Shown: positions 49,741-61,487 of the stretch, in pieces
Position numbering within the stretch: the stretch's first letter is position 1
How the letters are laid out: every line of letters begins with the position of its first letter
DNA from: Fonsecaea monophora
Taxonomy: Eukaryota > Ascomycota > Eurotiomycetes > Chaetothyriales > Herpotrichiellaceae
Reading direction: 5' to 3'
Length of the DNA: 64,000 nt
NCBI RefSeq assembly: GCF_001642475.1
Contig: NW_019174005.1
Span: 99,603-163,602, forward strand
Notes under the pieces: generated by a model
Told to the model about the DNA's origin: nothing
Databases searched by the model: none
The model's input: only the letters and a program-made list of their open reading frames with translations
Program-made: the position numbers and the translations under genes

Positions 49741-50055
49741 GAGGACAGGAAGTCCATGAGAGTGCTCGAGTGCTAAGCGATGTGATGGGTGATGGATTGG
49801 ATGAGAGACTCGGAACGAGATGGACTGCATCTGGTCCGTTATCCATTGTCGGCCAATGACGTGACGCCTTGGCTCGGCTAAGCTTCCATGTTCTGTGACG
49901 AAGCCCGTGCATCAACCGGCGCCTCTTACCTCCGTGCGTCCCTGTACGTCCTCTGTAGTCTTCCCCATGTGTAGGAGCTGTCACTTCAAGGATTGCCTCA
50001 AGAAGCTGGTATGGAAATGACCCCGCCAGTTGAAACTCTGTGAACCCCAACAAAT
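49741..50055. promoter_or_regulatory. Short divergent promoter between VPS16 and chelatase-like gene
   Basis: Only 315 bp separate two divergent start codons, so both promoters must lie or overlap here. Confidence 0.55.
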
Positions 50056-51459
50056 ATGGATTCAGCACAAGCGTTACTGGACCACGTCGACGATCTTACG
50101 GATCTTGAGCTAGCCGTCCTCGTCAGCCTCGTCGCCGAGCATCATTGCTTGGTAGTGGCCAGCGATGATTTACTCGATGACCTGGCATCCGAGCTTGCAC
50201 TGGTTGGTCTCGCCACAAAATACCTATTCCCGACTAATGTTGGTTTAGATTGTCAGAGACATGTTCAGTCTCTCTTACATCATACTAAATCGCGACGACC
50301 TACAGTCTATCAAGACATTCGGCGCTGCTATTCTGGATGATGATAACAATGAGTGCGATGATATTCCTCACGGGTCGGATATTGATGTCGAGAGTGTTTG
50401 TACTGACCTCCAAAATGTCTTGCCACTTTTCTGACGTTTGTTTAGTCGGGCATGCTCCATTCAAAGGTTTCATCTGTAAATTTTGGCGGAGGTTCTTCGC
50501 ATTTGGTGGAAACCCAGAAACTGGACACAAGGAGAGTGGTCAACGTTATCATCGCGAAGAACTTCAACCTCGCACATCAAGACGTGCAGATCCAGGCTCT
50601 CGAGGTACTCCAATCTCATCAATTGCACTTTTCATGCTGACCAAGTTGTAGCTTATTAGGAAGCGGAGAATATACAGCCGAACAACCGTACATCTTGCCC
50701 CCGCGGTATTCCTGCTGCTTCCGCTTGTTGCTACCTCCTCTAAACATATCCGATTGAACAAACACCTGGTAAGGAAAGCCCATTCACCCGGTACTCAAAG
50801 CTCATTCTCCCAGAACGACCGCATATTCATGTCTCACTCTCACTCCTCTGAAGATGGATTTCCCAACCTAGAGGAGTTAGATGACGCGACAAATTCCGGA
50901 GACCATGACTCGACTTATTCCTACTCCCGTTCTCCAAGCGTGAGACGGCAGCAAATGATTGCGAGCCGCCGGATCGACGCAAAGGTAGGATCTATCGTTC
51001 AATCCACGTGCTGAGTAACTAACGCCAGTCTCCAGTTGATTGAGCAACTTCGAGCCTATGGTCAAACAGCGACGATTACCCCGGAGATTCGAAGGTATCT
51101 TCAGGATATTGTAGCATTTCTTCGGATGGAGAGAGGCGTTGACGGAGGTGTATCGCCGTATGCAACGACGCTTTTCCTTGCCCTAGCAAAGTGAGTCCCA
51201 AATTAAGCGGCATGCTTGTCGTTCTAATATCGCTCTTAGATATCTAGCCCCATTGCACGGAATTGACTACGTCACTCCGTCGTTGGTCGCATTGGCGGCA
51301 AAGAAGATATACCCGCATCGAATCATCATGGCCACCCCCGCTCGCGAACGAAGCACTCAGTATGGAACTGATCTTGCATCCGCACGATATCTCTTGGACG
51401 ATTTGAACCCAGATAAAGTGATCCAGAATGTCCTTGATGCAGTTGAATGCCCAACATGA
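50056..51459 (+). CDS. 'Magnesium chelatase'-like protein lacking a P-loop
   Basis: The product is a 371-aa protein of a conserved fungal family usually labelled magnesium chelatase or MoxR-like AAA. Seven short exons fit (50056-50202, 50249-50395, 50446-50604, 50652-50768, 50814-50984, 51036-51190, 51240-51459), the first five ending in phase 0. The N-terminus DHVDDLTDLELAVLVSLVAEHH is helical. Next comes VNVIIAKNFNLAHQDVQIQALELIRKRRIYSRTTVH with a sensor-like region, then LNKHLNDRIFMSHSH. The C-terminal domain ERGVDGGVSPYATTLFLALAKYLAPLHGIDYV is helical and well conserved in the fungal family (AAA-lid-like). No Walker A or B motif is visible, so chelatase or ATPase activity is not supported. 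The first donor is GTTGGT, weak but required for phase. It is divergent to VPS16. Confidence 0.85.
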
Positions 51460-52079
51460 AAAGCGACATAGGTTCAACGGAGTCTTTTTCGGCACCAGTC
51501 CTCTCTCAAATATCCTTGCCGCCTATAGAAATATGACACAAGCAAGGATGGGGACAGGAGCCACCACCACTGCCACCGCCACCCCAGTCAAGGCAATAAT
51601 GGACAACCAGAGACGGGAGTCTTCCGGAGCTGAACAGACTCCGGAAACATCGATCCCAGACCCTCCACTATAATGTTTGGGGATCGATATTACCACTAGT
51701 TTACGTGTTCTGGCCAGTGACATATCCTCATGGTGAGAAACTGTCCTGATCAAATACGAGGGCTTGATTACACCTTCCCACTGAAGGCTACCAATGGAAG
51801 CGACAAGATCACGAATTCTGAATTGCAGCATGGTCTGTTCCTCATGAGCACAATGCATCGGAAGTTAGGGACGATCGGTCTGGTTTCCTGTGTATTTCGC
51901 TCTATACGTGCATGTGCCCCCTCATGTTATCTTCGCTTCTCTTCGGTAAGTAGCACATGCTCTACCTTTTAGGTGCGTTGCCTATGTACAGGCTCGTGAA
52001 CTCTTTGCTGACGCCTGCCCATCTAAGATACCATAGAAACCTAGGGATCCATCGCCAGAGCATCCACTATGTAGGAGAA
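51460..52079. other. Convergent 3' intergenic region
   Basis: No gene is supported. A plus frame overlapping the end of the chelatase-like gene (51428-51673) is out of phase with its last exon and looks like chance. Confidence 0.5.
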
Positions 52080-53048
52080 TCAAAAGGTCGTCATGCTCTT
52101 CAGTCTGTGCTCAAAGGCTCGTTTCGTCACCGTTGCGTTTGGCGCAAATAGTTCAAATGCGTGCGGCACACCTGGATACAAATGGAATTCGACCTCGATA
52201 TCCTCCAACGCGAGCCTCTTCGCGTACTCAATGTCCTCGTCGCGGAAGATATCCAGACCACCTACGTCGATGTAGGTAGGTGGCAAGCCTGCCACGGACT
52301 TCGCGCGAGCAGGGGCGCAGTAATGAGGCACGTCGGCATCGTGTTTGCCTGCTTTGTCTCCGAGCAGCGCGGTCCAGCCCGTAATGTTGTCCTCGTTTCT
52401 CCAGAAGGCAAAGGGCGCGATGCGCTCGTTTGCGGTGAGATTGCGGTCGTCGAGCATGGGGTAGATGAGAATTTGCTTCGCGAGGGGTGGGGAGAGGCCC
52501 TTGTCGCGGGCCATGAGCGCCACTCCTGCGGCGAGGCCTCCTCCGGCAGATTCGCCAAAGACGGCGAGGCGGGCAGGGTCGACGTTGAAGGATGCAGCGT
52601 TTTGCGAGACCCAGACTAGACCGGCGTAGCAGTCCTCGACCAAGCTCGTGCCCTGCGTCTCCGGGGCCAGGCGGTACTCGACGCTGAAGATCGGGACGCC
52701 TGTCTGAGTGACTTGCCATGCGTTGGACGGTGCCGACATGGCCACCGAGCCCAGAATCATGCCGCCGCCGTGGAAGTGTACGATGGCTGGACCTGGCGTC
52801 CCTGCAGATGTTCCTTTCTTGATGAAGCTAGTCACCGACAAAGCCACACCGGCTGGGGTGGTAAAGCTGTGTTCCTTCTGTTCCACGTCTGGAGACTCGG
52901 GCAAAGCTCCTCTGAACAGAACGAGGGCAGCCTCGAAACCCTTACGGCGGGCTTCGACATCGTGGACGGCTGGTTTGGGCCGGGCGGCCAGCATAGGGAT
53001 GATCGGCTCAAAGAACTTGAAAAACTCGGCGTCGTACTTGAGAGACAT
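52080..53048 (-). CDS. Alpha/beta hydrolase, HSL/GDXG-type esterase
   Basis: The product is a 322-aa single-exon carboxylesterase or lipase-like enzyme of the hormone-sensitive lipase family. Its substrate is probably a short-chain ester and is not known. The oxyanion motif HGGG is at 93-96 (HFHGGGMILG). The nucleophile elbow GESAGG has Ser167. Asp266 in GGLDIFRDED and His296 in GVPHAFELF complete the triad. There is no signal peptide, so it is probably intracellular. Fungal homologues are often detoxification or secondary-metabolism enzymes, but nothing nearby suggests a cluster. It is convergent with the preceding chelatase-like gene. Confidence 0.94.
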   Translation of the reverse strand: MSLKYDAEFFKFFEPIIPMLAARPKPAVHDVEARRKGFEAALVLFRGALPESPDVEQKEHSFTTPAGVALSVTSFIKKGTSAGTPGPAIVHFHGGGMILGSVAMSAPSNAWQVTQTGVPIFSVEYRLAPETQGTSLVEDCYAGLVWVSQNAASFNVDPARLAVFGESAGGGLAAGVALMARDKGLSPPLAKQILIYPMLDDRNLTANERIAPFAFWRNEDNITGWTALLGDKAGKHDADVPHYCAPARAKSVAGLPPTYIDVGGLDIFRDEDIEYAKRLALEDIEVEFHLYPGVPHAFELFAPNATVTKRAFEHRLKSMTTF

Positions 53049-54222
53049 TTTTGTAGTATATTATTCCGTCTTGTGTCTTGATTGATCTGGGCTCAATGTG
53101 GCTGTTCTGTAGTTAGTGCTCACTGGATTAATCTCTCCCACTCTCACTCGTCTCTTGTCGGTTATTGCCAGAGGGAAAAAAAGCCTTGTGTCGTGGAAAA
53201 AGGGTCTCTTGACGAACGATGATCCTTGCTCGAACCCAACACGATCTCTGGAAGATTTAATGGGGATCGGGAACTTTAAAAAGACCCAGAGGGCAACGGC
53301 AACCTTGGTACCGAGTCCAGTGGACCTCGCTGCCTCGGCCTCTGAAATCCTTTGGTGTGTTAGCGCGCTCTCGACGTCTTCTTCTTTTGGACGCCATCAT
53401 TGGACGAGACAATCCCATCGAGGGTGTCTGGGTTTCAAGGCGGGACACTATGCACCCCTTCGTTCACTTTTGTGCACAACGCGGCACATTTGTGCCTGAT
53501 TCGACGATATTTACTGCAAGTCGTTCGCGAAGGTCTTGTCCCGCTTCCCGAATCCTCCCCCGAGAGCATTAGTTCAATCGACTCCGTTCTTCCCGGTCTT
53601 ACAAATTCCCTGCCATCTTCGTCCACGATACGAGTCAGACATGAATGTCGTGTAGAAGTAGTACGCGATGCGGGGCACATAGCGGGGAATGCGTATGTGC
53701 GTATGTTCTGCCGGACTGGAATACGAGGTACGCATGTTCAATAAGAAGATGTGCTGAATGAGGACCTTTTCAGGCCTCTGAAGGGATCAGCCGCGTTGTT
53801 CTTGGGGCGTAGTGTGAGGATTTCAAGTACGATGGTTTGACTGCTGTCATTCTATCTGTGTTGACTCTTCGGTGTTGGGACGCATTGACGAGGGAGGGCG
53901 GCTGTAGTCACTACTTGGACTTCTGTCCACAATACAGCAGATTGAAAGACACAGGAGGCGCTGTTGAGGATAGAGCAGCTAACCAAAGTATGTGATGCAC
54001 CATTTCGGTAATTGTCTTTCTGAAGCATTGGAAAACGATTGACGACTTGGGGCTTGAGCCTCCGCAGCCTTGCCGCCTCGCCATTTATGCTTCACCGTAG
54101 TCAATCTCAGCCTCGTCAATCTCGCCGCCGCCCTCCTTTCCCAATGGTGAAGCGACACAACGTCTGCTTGCAGCGACGGAGTCCCATCATCACTCTGTCA
54201 ATGATGTGTCTTGTCCTGTATC
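53049..54222. other. Intergenic region
   Basis: These 1.17 kb contain no supported gene. They separate the esterase start from the start of the GH125 gene and presumably hold both promoters. Confidence 0.5.
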
Positions 54223-56027
54223 ATGTATTTTCGTCAATGGACAGCCATTCTCAGCCTCCCGGCCTGGCTGCAAGCTTCCTGCGTCAGTGCTGCATTTGGC
54301 GGTGACAGTGATCACCCATACGACAGCGACGTCCTCAAGCAGCAGGAAACCCTCTTCGGGCTGTGTCCGGACTACACTAGCTATGCCCGTCATATACAGT
54401 GAGCCAACCTGGGTCTCATCTCGTAGACTGAGTTGCTGACCTTGTGCGCAGCAAACCCTTCAGTAATGGACCTCTCCAACTACCCTTCCAACGACCTCAC
54501 CCGAGCTGTCGCAAATTCTCTTCCCCGGCCGTGGAGCAAGTGATCGATGATCTCTATCCTCGATTCAAAGATCCGGATCTGGCGCAGATTTTTCAAAATG
54601 CGTTTCCAAACACCCTTGACACGACGGTGCTGTGGCACGTGGATGGAGAAAAGAAACATGCACCACCGTCGCGATTGCTGCGGGACAAGGACAGATGGAA
54701 AGGGGCACATTCGTTCATCGTGACTGGAGACATAAACGCCGAATGGTTGAGAGACTCTACGAACCAGCTGGCTCAATATCAACTCCTTGCCAAATCCGCC
54801 CCGGACATGTCGAACCTCATCCTCGGAGCGATCAATACACAGGCGGAGTTTGTGATATCTTCACCATACTGCAACGCATTCCAGCCTCCGGACCCGTCCC
54901 GTCTGGCCCCAGTTCACTCGGGTCAAGACGATATCGTCCATCCGGCCTACGAACCCACCGTTGTGTTTGAATGTAAATACGAACTCGACAGCCTGGCAGC
55001 GTTCCTCAAGCTGACGAATGAGTACCATGCGTCCACGGGCTCGACAGCCTTTTTGACGACTCGATGGTTCAAGGCTCTTGACGCCCTCTTGCAAGTCCTG
55101 GATGCGCAGGCTAGACCGACCTTTAACCCGACAACGGGATGGTACGAGCGAAATCAATACACATTCAGCCGCTGGACGCGCGTTGGGACAGAAACTCTCA
55201 ACTTGGAGGGCACAGGAAACCCCTTGGGAGGTGGAACGGGCTTGATTCGCTCTGCCTTCAGGCCCTCGGACGATGCAACCATCTTCGGCTTCCTCATTCC
55301 TGCAAACGCAATGATGTCTGTTGAACTGTCTCGCGCGGCGAAAATGCTCAAGTCGGCCGGCGTGGCCTCTTCGCAAGAACCGCAAGCAACGCACATGATT
55401 CAAGTTGGTGACGACCTTGCCCAGCGTGCAGAGACCATTAAGGATGGCATCTACAAGCACGCCGTCGTCACGCATCCAGAGTTTGGACGAGTCTTTGCCT
55501 ACGAGGTCGATGGGTATGGATCCCACCTCCTCATGGACGACGCGAACATCCCTTCTCTCCTCTCGCTGCCTCTCCTCGGCTTCGTCGACGCCGACGACGA
55601 AATCTACCAGAACACCCGGCGCATGATCCTCACCCAACGCGGAAACCCGTATTTTCTCAAGGGCTCTAAATTCCAAGGCATCGGTGGTCCACACATCGGC
55701 TTGCGCAACGCGTGGCCCATGTCCGTCATCGTGCAGGCCATGACGTCGACTTCCGACGCCGAGATCCTCGAGTGTCTCGACACGGTGAAGAACGTGAGCG
55801 TCTTCGGCCTGATCAACGAGTCGGTTGACGTCACCCGGGGCGTCAAGCGAGGTGGTGGCGGCGAGGGCATGACGCGCAGCTGGTTCGCCTGGGCCAACAG
55901 CGTCTTCGCCCAAGCCGTCCTGTGGCTCGCCGAACACAAGCCAGCACTCGTCCTGCAGGACAACGAGGACGGAAGTCCCGCTAAGGGGTATCGTGTCGGT
56001 GTTGGCTGGGTGGAATACTCTGTGTGA
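54223..56027 (+). CDS. GH125 exo-alpha-1,6-mannosidase, Mug157-like
   Basis: The product is a 583-aa member of glycoside hydrolase family 125 (DUF1237; Mug157 in fission yeast). Characterised bacterial members are exo-alpha-1,6-mannosidases, so mannan or N-glycan trimming is likely. Exons are 54223-54398 and 54452-56027. The N-terminus MYFRQWTAILSLPAWLQASC looks like a signal peptide, so entry into the secretory pathway is expected. Across the intron the sequence reads YARHIHKPFSNGPLQLPFQRP. Family landmarks follow: FIVTGDINAEWLRDSTNQ, with a substrate-pocket Asp pair; an acidic Arg/Tyr-rich middle (YKYELDS-like segment reading ECKYELDSLAAFLKL); and, near the C-terminus, GIGGPHIGLRNAWPMSVI. 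Earlier ATGs are not in frame; an in-frame TTG at 54211 is disregarded. It ends 606 bp from the convergent POL32 gene. Confidence 0.93.
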
Positions 56028-56633
56028 TTATGTGGGTACCTAGTACCTGTAGGGGATTGTATCCTTGATGAGAACTCACAACGGAACGGAAGCGAAGGGA
56101 ATGGAACAGATCGGATCGAGATGCGTGATGAGTATTCTTCGCCAGACCAAGTACTTTTGCTGTACTGCATAATGATATGATATGATCCTATAATCGATCA
56201 ACGAATGCATCGAGCAAGTAATTCCCGATGGATTTTCTGCGTAGCCGCGGTAGCGCATAGTCCGCCGAACGCGAGGTGATGCGTACTGGTAGTCCGATCC
56301 TACTGTGTGTACTGAGTATCTTACTCGTACCTCGTATGTCAGGCTGAAACGAGATCGTATGTATGCACGAGTATGTAACTCGGCAATCGGTACGCGGTAC
56401 GAATACGAGTACATGCGCAGTGCATGTGCATGCGCGTGCGCTCTCTCTCTTCTTACTTCTTTTCTCAATCGGGCCGTCAGATCAGCCAGCCAGCCAGCCA
56501 GCCAGCCAGCTAGTAAAAAAAGCCAGTCCATGCATAGAATAGCCTCGACAATCCAATGTGCATCGCGTATCGTGTCCAGTATATGGACGAACTACAGTAC
56601 CGCAGTAGGTAGATACCTATGTATGCTAGGTAC
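56028..56633. other. Convergent 3' intergenic region with repeats
   Basis: No gene is seen. It carries TAGGTACC-type motifs (about 56034-56050 and 56627-56636) and a (CAGC)7 tract at 56483-56510, translated by none of the supported genes. Confidence 0.5.
56483..56510. repeat. (CAGC)n tetranucleotide repeat
   Basis: Seven uninterrupted CAGC units lie downstream of both GH125 and POL32. Confidence 0.95.
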
Positions 56634-58260
56634 CTATGCGTTTTTCTTGCCAAAAAAGCTCATAATGTTCCCTCCTCCGCCTCCGCCTTTCTTTTTCGCC
56701 CCGGGACCCGTCTTGCCAGCCTGACTCGGGGTCGAGCCCTGGCTTTGCGTCTTGGGGGCCGTGGTGCCTTTGGGCGCGGGGCCTTCCTTTTTGAATCCCC
56801 CTACAGCAGCAGAAGCGCGAGGAGGCGGCGCTTCGGGCTCGTCCTCGCTGAAACTCTCCCAGACGGCTTCCTCGCGAGTCACGAGGTAGCCGTCTTCTTT
56901 GAACGTGCGCTTCTGCATCACTTTGCGCTTGCCGCGCCGGCGCCGCGGTGGTGCTGTCGCGGTGGCGGTGGTGTCTTTTTCGGATTTCTCCTTGGATCCC
57001 TGCTTCTTCTCCGTGTCGGAGTCTGACCACGCTACTTGGTCGTCCGCCTCGGTATCCTTCGTCTCGGCGTCTGCATCGGTGCCCTTCTTCGCTGCGGGAG
57101 GCTCATCGTCTCCCAGTTTAGCCGCCTCTTCAACTTTCGGCACTGCTGTCTCCTCTTCGTCGTCGGACTCCATCATCTTGCGGAGCTTCGCCGCCTTGTC
57201 TTCACGCTCCTTCTTTACATCACTGGCCCGTTTCTTCGAGGTCGCAGACTTGCGCGTACCCGTATCAAGGAAGAGTGCTTCGTCCTCGGATTCACCTTCA
57301 TCAGCGTCGTTCATGGGTGTGTCATGGTCTTGACCATTAGACTGAGGGGCTGTGGTGGGTGTTGATTTTCGGTGCCCCTGTTTCGCAAAAGCCTTGAAGA
57401 TGTCGGACGCATCTCGCTTTAGGGTCGGCTGTCTGGTGGAACTGGCGGTCGAGGTACTGTCCCGAGAAGCAGGCCGCGAGGGCTCCTCAGTTTTGACGGA
57501 CGGAGCAGCAGTTGATCCTTTGGGGGTTGGTTTTGTGTGGCCCAGCGAAGGTCTTTTGGTCTCTTCCTTTAAAGGTTGAGCTTTCGATGCAGGGCCTGCT
57601 GCGATCGCCGGTCTCTTGCCTTTCCTCCGTCGGACATCTGGGTTCTGAATAACACCATAGACCTCATTGTGTTCATCCTGAAGCCCACTCGTGAATAGAG
57701 CCCGAGTGATATCTGTTAATGCGACTAGGTCTTGTATTCGCGCAGGGGAAAGGCTGTAGATGTGTATGGATGTGATGGTCTCGTATTCTTCTTTTATTGC
57801 TAGCATCACCAATTAGCAGTCACTTTGGGTATTGAGTTGTCTGTAGCACACCTTCCAGAGACTCTTCTCTGACGAGAGTGACGGTTCGGACGGGTACATT
57901 CTTTGCCTCCTCCTCTTCAGCAGGGCTACTTTGCTGGCTGGGTTCAAGCATGGAGCTGGTGAATGGAGGCGGGCTTGAAGGGAGATCTTCGACTGGATCG
58001 CGGACCTGCGTGCCTCCTCTCGCCGTCCCATTCACGGACACGCTGACTGTCGGTGTCTTCTTGACCCCAGACAAAAGGTAGGTGGCATAGACCGACTGGG
58101 GTTTTTTCGCATTTTGGAATTCGTAAAACTCGTAGAGCATGCATTTCGCGGCATTGACGTGCACTTTCAGGGCGCGGGAGACGTTGCGGTAGGATATGGT
58201 TCGTTGTTCATTGAGAACCTCACTTGCCAGATACTTCTTGAAATCGTCAGCCGTAGCCAT
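56634..58260 (-). CDS. cdc27/POL32-like: DNA polymerase delta subunit, Cdc27/Pol32/POLD3-like
   Basis: The product is a 524-aa accessory subunit of replicative DNA polymerase delta. Exons are 58260-57852 and 57799-56634. They join in phase 1 to give VREESLEAIKEEYETI, the conserved segment linking the folded N-terminal domain to the rest. Residues 1-85 (YLASEVLNEQRTISYRNVSRALKVHVNAAKCMLYEF) form the winged-helix-like domain that binds the B subunit. The long middle is disordered and highly charged, with many Lys, Glu and Ser, as in other Pol32 proteins. The extreme C-terminus NIMSFFGKKNA ends in a PIP-box-like motif for PCNA binding, after a poly-Gly stretch. The first PIP position (Gln) is Asn here. 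The stop codon lies in a TAGGTACCTA palindrome. Confidence 0.92.
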
Positions 58261-59119
58261 AGCAGTGTCCTTCGTACTTCAGTGGCGAGTGGGAGAAACA
58301 GTCTCAAGATCTGGGCCGGCGAAAATGAGGTTGACGTGACATGACGCGACTTCCCGCGGAGGACGCGTTGAGTGCTTTTCAGGATTTGGTCACTATGGAC
58401 ACGCCGCTTTAACCGCCACTCGGGCCTTAACTTTGCTTGCCACTTTGATGCGGCAACTTGCAGCTTTTGTGTCTGGAAATACCAGTTCTTGAACAACTGT
58501 AATCCCTCAATTACATTGGTCTAGATGGCCACTTAGCAGACTATTGGCTGGCTTGATCGTCCCCGTTCTGGGCATCTATATCCCACGTCGTTAGTGGCGT
58601 GAGACACGTCTTTCGCCATATTTCGCAATTTACCCTGGTTGGAGGCAAGAAAAGTAGTGAAATGACGAGCATTACATCCGTTCACTCTTCTTCGCATACA
58701 TGCATCAAGGACCATGCCTGGATATTTGTCGCAATGGCCTGTGCACGTTATGATCTCCACGAGGCTGTGCGAATGTCGATCTGGATTTGTCGTCTGACAG
58801 AAATTCGTCACCCAGACAAGCCAGAACAGTCGAAATAATTCTGTCAGACAAATAAGTTAAATGTTCGTCCCGGATCGGAGCAGGAATTTGCCGAGGGATC
58901 CAAGCGGAAACAAAACCACTTACGTCCACCACATGGACTCTTTAAAAGACTACACAGGGAATCCTGGCTTTGTAGACGCTGAGGAAAAACCATCGGCGAC
59001 AGCTCTTGTCATACTCACTCGATCCTCCCTGGAATGGACGAATCCGCCTCCCATAACCCAAGGGACGACCCGATCAGTCGAATCTTACTGGCATCCGTGG
59101 AGATATTGTCTTTGAGAAG
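58261..59119. other. Divergent intergenic region
   Basis: This is the region between the divergent POL32 and zinc-cluster genes. A frame at 58861-59115 (+) has no recognisable domain and is not joined to the downstream gene by any splice site I can defend. Confidence 0.45.
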
Positions 59120-61487
59120 ATGAACACCCATGGTAAGTTTGAGGCCCCCTTGATACATGGGAGGTGTTTGTTTCTCAAGTGACTGATATTTCAGAGTCTC
59201 ATGCGCGCTCGTGGGTGTGCTGCTTTTGTTCCAAGTCCTACCGCAGATCGTAAGTGCCCAAGATACCCCGAATTATGGGCGCTTTACCCTGCAAGATACT
59301 GCATTGTTTTGATCGGTCAATGGGTCCGGCATTCGCTTTTGCCGCTTGTCCATTTCTTCCACAAGATAATGATGCCTCTATAAGTCCCAATGTCTCTTTC
59401 CGAGCGACAGGACATCCACACGATTTGACAACCCTTTAGCCAACTTCCCCAGGATTGCCTCTTCAACTCTCCCAGTCTCTCTGAAGTGGATCCATCAGCC
59501 ATTGACTGACGTTTCTTTAGTGATGTGCTTCGCCGGCATTACATCAACTGCCCATCCAGGGGTGAGCAACCTATTCCGGGGAAGCTGAAGAAAGGCAAAA
59601 AGACTCGAGCGTGCGACTCATGTGCACGCCTGAAATTGGGCTGTGATCTGGATTGTCCATGCGAAACTTGTCTCTCCTATGGCGTTCAATGCACATACAC
59701 ACGACTTTCGGAACTGCGGCGGCCACGGCCAGGAAGTGAACCTCCCTCCGTACCGGTTCAGGATGGACAGCGGCCTAGAAGCCACTCGGTCGCTACCGAC
59801 GCAACCCAAGAGTCAAGGAACTATGGACGGCAAGATCGAAATAAGATTTCGTTGTCGTTTCTTCTCAACTATGTGAACCCGAACACCTCTATGGCAGATG
59901 CTTATGGTCCTGTTGCAGAAACAACCGCAACAGGAGGTGGGTCTACCATCCTACTAAGACATTAAACAAGTATCTAACAATATCGCAGCTTCTATGCCGA
60001 AAGCCGGCAGTGAGAACGCCACTGCAAGCGACTTCGGCACCTCTACTGCTACTGTGCAGTTGATTAATGACGAGTTTATCACGCCAGTCCACAATGATCG
60101 ACTCGACGACTTTTTTGTGTCCTGTCTGTTTCCCGACTCGGAGGATTTCCAAGGTGTAGGAGAGGACACCAATTGGCCTTCGAATTGGCAAGTGTTGTGT
60201 CATCCGGATCCATTTGCCAGTTCTTCATGCGTCGAGCCCTTCAACTACTTGATAGACTCCTTGACCAGTTTCACACTCTCCCTCCCACAGGGACATCCTG
60301 AAAGCGCCCCAAATGACCGCTTGGCAAAGGCAGCGACTCTGTTTTCAAGAACCAACGTCGAACGATTTGTTGGACATTATTTTCGAGATTACTGTCCACA
60401 TAGTCCGATTCTCCATCCCGGCACCTTCCGGGTGGCTACAGCATCACCCTTCTTACTCACAGTCCTTGTCCTCACTGGAGCTCTGTTCTCTTCTCAACCA
60501 AATGACATGGAGTTGGCAAGGGACATTCTCAACCTTGTGGTGGAATATGCTTTCAGTAACCCTAACTTCCGGAAGCTGTTCCACGGGCCCGATGCAGCAA
60601 AGGGGCTGGGCGAATTCGAGTCCTTGCAAGCGCTCGAAGCTGCATTTTTCATCACCCAAGTCCAGCTTCGGGAAGGGTGTCCATCTAGACGGCGAGACGC
60701 CCGAAAGTCGCGGTTTGAAGAGATAATAACTGCTGTTCGAAACCTAGGTCTATTGGAGACCCGGAACTCGTTCTTCGCAGCTGAACCACCGCCACCAGAA
60801 AAGTTTCAGTGGGCTGAGTTTGCCGCTCGTGAATCTAGAATTCGCCTTGTATGTGGCATCTTCCATCTGGATGCCAGCTTCACAGTTTTATACAACATGA
60901 CACCCAGGTTGTTTGCGGAAGAGATGAACATTGGGATGCCAGGTTCTGTTGATGCGTTCTTTGCCGACAATGCTCAGGATTGTTATCGGCTTTCATCAAA
61001 GGAGCACGAGTTGCAAAGGATGACGCTTTCGCACCTATGTGACGTCTTCTTGCAGGACGAGTGGAGTGAGGAGATGCGCTATTCCATGCAACAGTTGTCG
61101 CTTCTACACCTCTGCAGTGTGATCATGGCGCTATCACAGATTCTATGGCTCTCTCCCTACCGACCTAGAAAGGAGGAAACAATGAGACGAATCAAGGAAG
61201 CACTGAGCCGGTGGAAAGCAGCCTGGGACTTTCAGAACGCCACCTTGACCACTCGACAACGCGACCGTTACGGATTTCTCAAGACGATTCCCTTTGAGTT
61301 TTGGCAGATTGCAACTGTACTGGTGGAGAAAAACAGTACCAGTTTGGATACCAAAATCACTCAAAATGCCATTGCTGCACTAAACCACAACCACACGGCA
61401 CAAACCATGCTTGAGAGTGTCGATAAGGACAGAGATGAATCTCGCGTCGATGGATGGAGACTACTTGACTCCGGGGACCCTAGATAA
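59120..61487 (+). CDS. C2HC plus Zn2Cys6 transcription factor
   Basis: The product is a 660-aa fungal transcription factor with two zinc-binding modules and a fungal-specific transcription factor domain. Exons are 59120-59132 (13 nt), 59195-59249, 59521-59936 and 59989-61487. The first finger spans introns 1 and 2: C13, C16, H29 and C33 (WVCCFCSKSYRRSDVLRRHY). After a basic linker GKLKKGKKTRA comes a binuclear cluster, C54-C57-C64-C70-C73-C80, with an extra Cys68. The middle-homology region begins near residue 230 (LDDFFVSCLFPDSED), with FRDYCPHSPILHPGTF and later LRMTLSHLC-like helices. This combination is common in fungal regulators with unknown targets. The next gene downstream is TMEM53-like and gives no clear target. 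The ATG at 59120 is needed to complete the finger; later starts would lose it. Confidence 0.85.

Noticed and set aside
54861..55937. 358-codon open frame antisense to the GH125 gene
   Set aside because: It is the complementary frame of a strongly supported coding exon with high third-position G/C, has no known domain, and its composition (many Val, Asp, Gly, Arg) is typical of a shadow.
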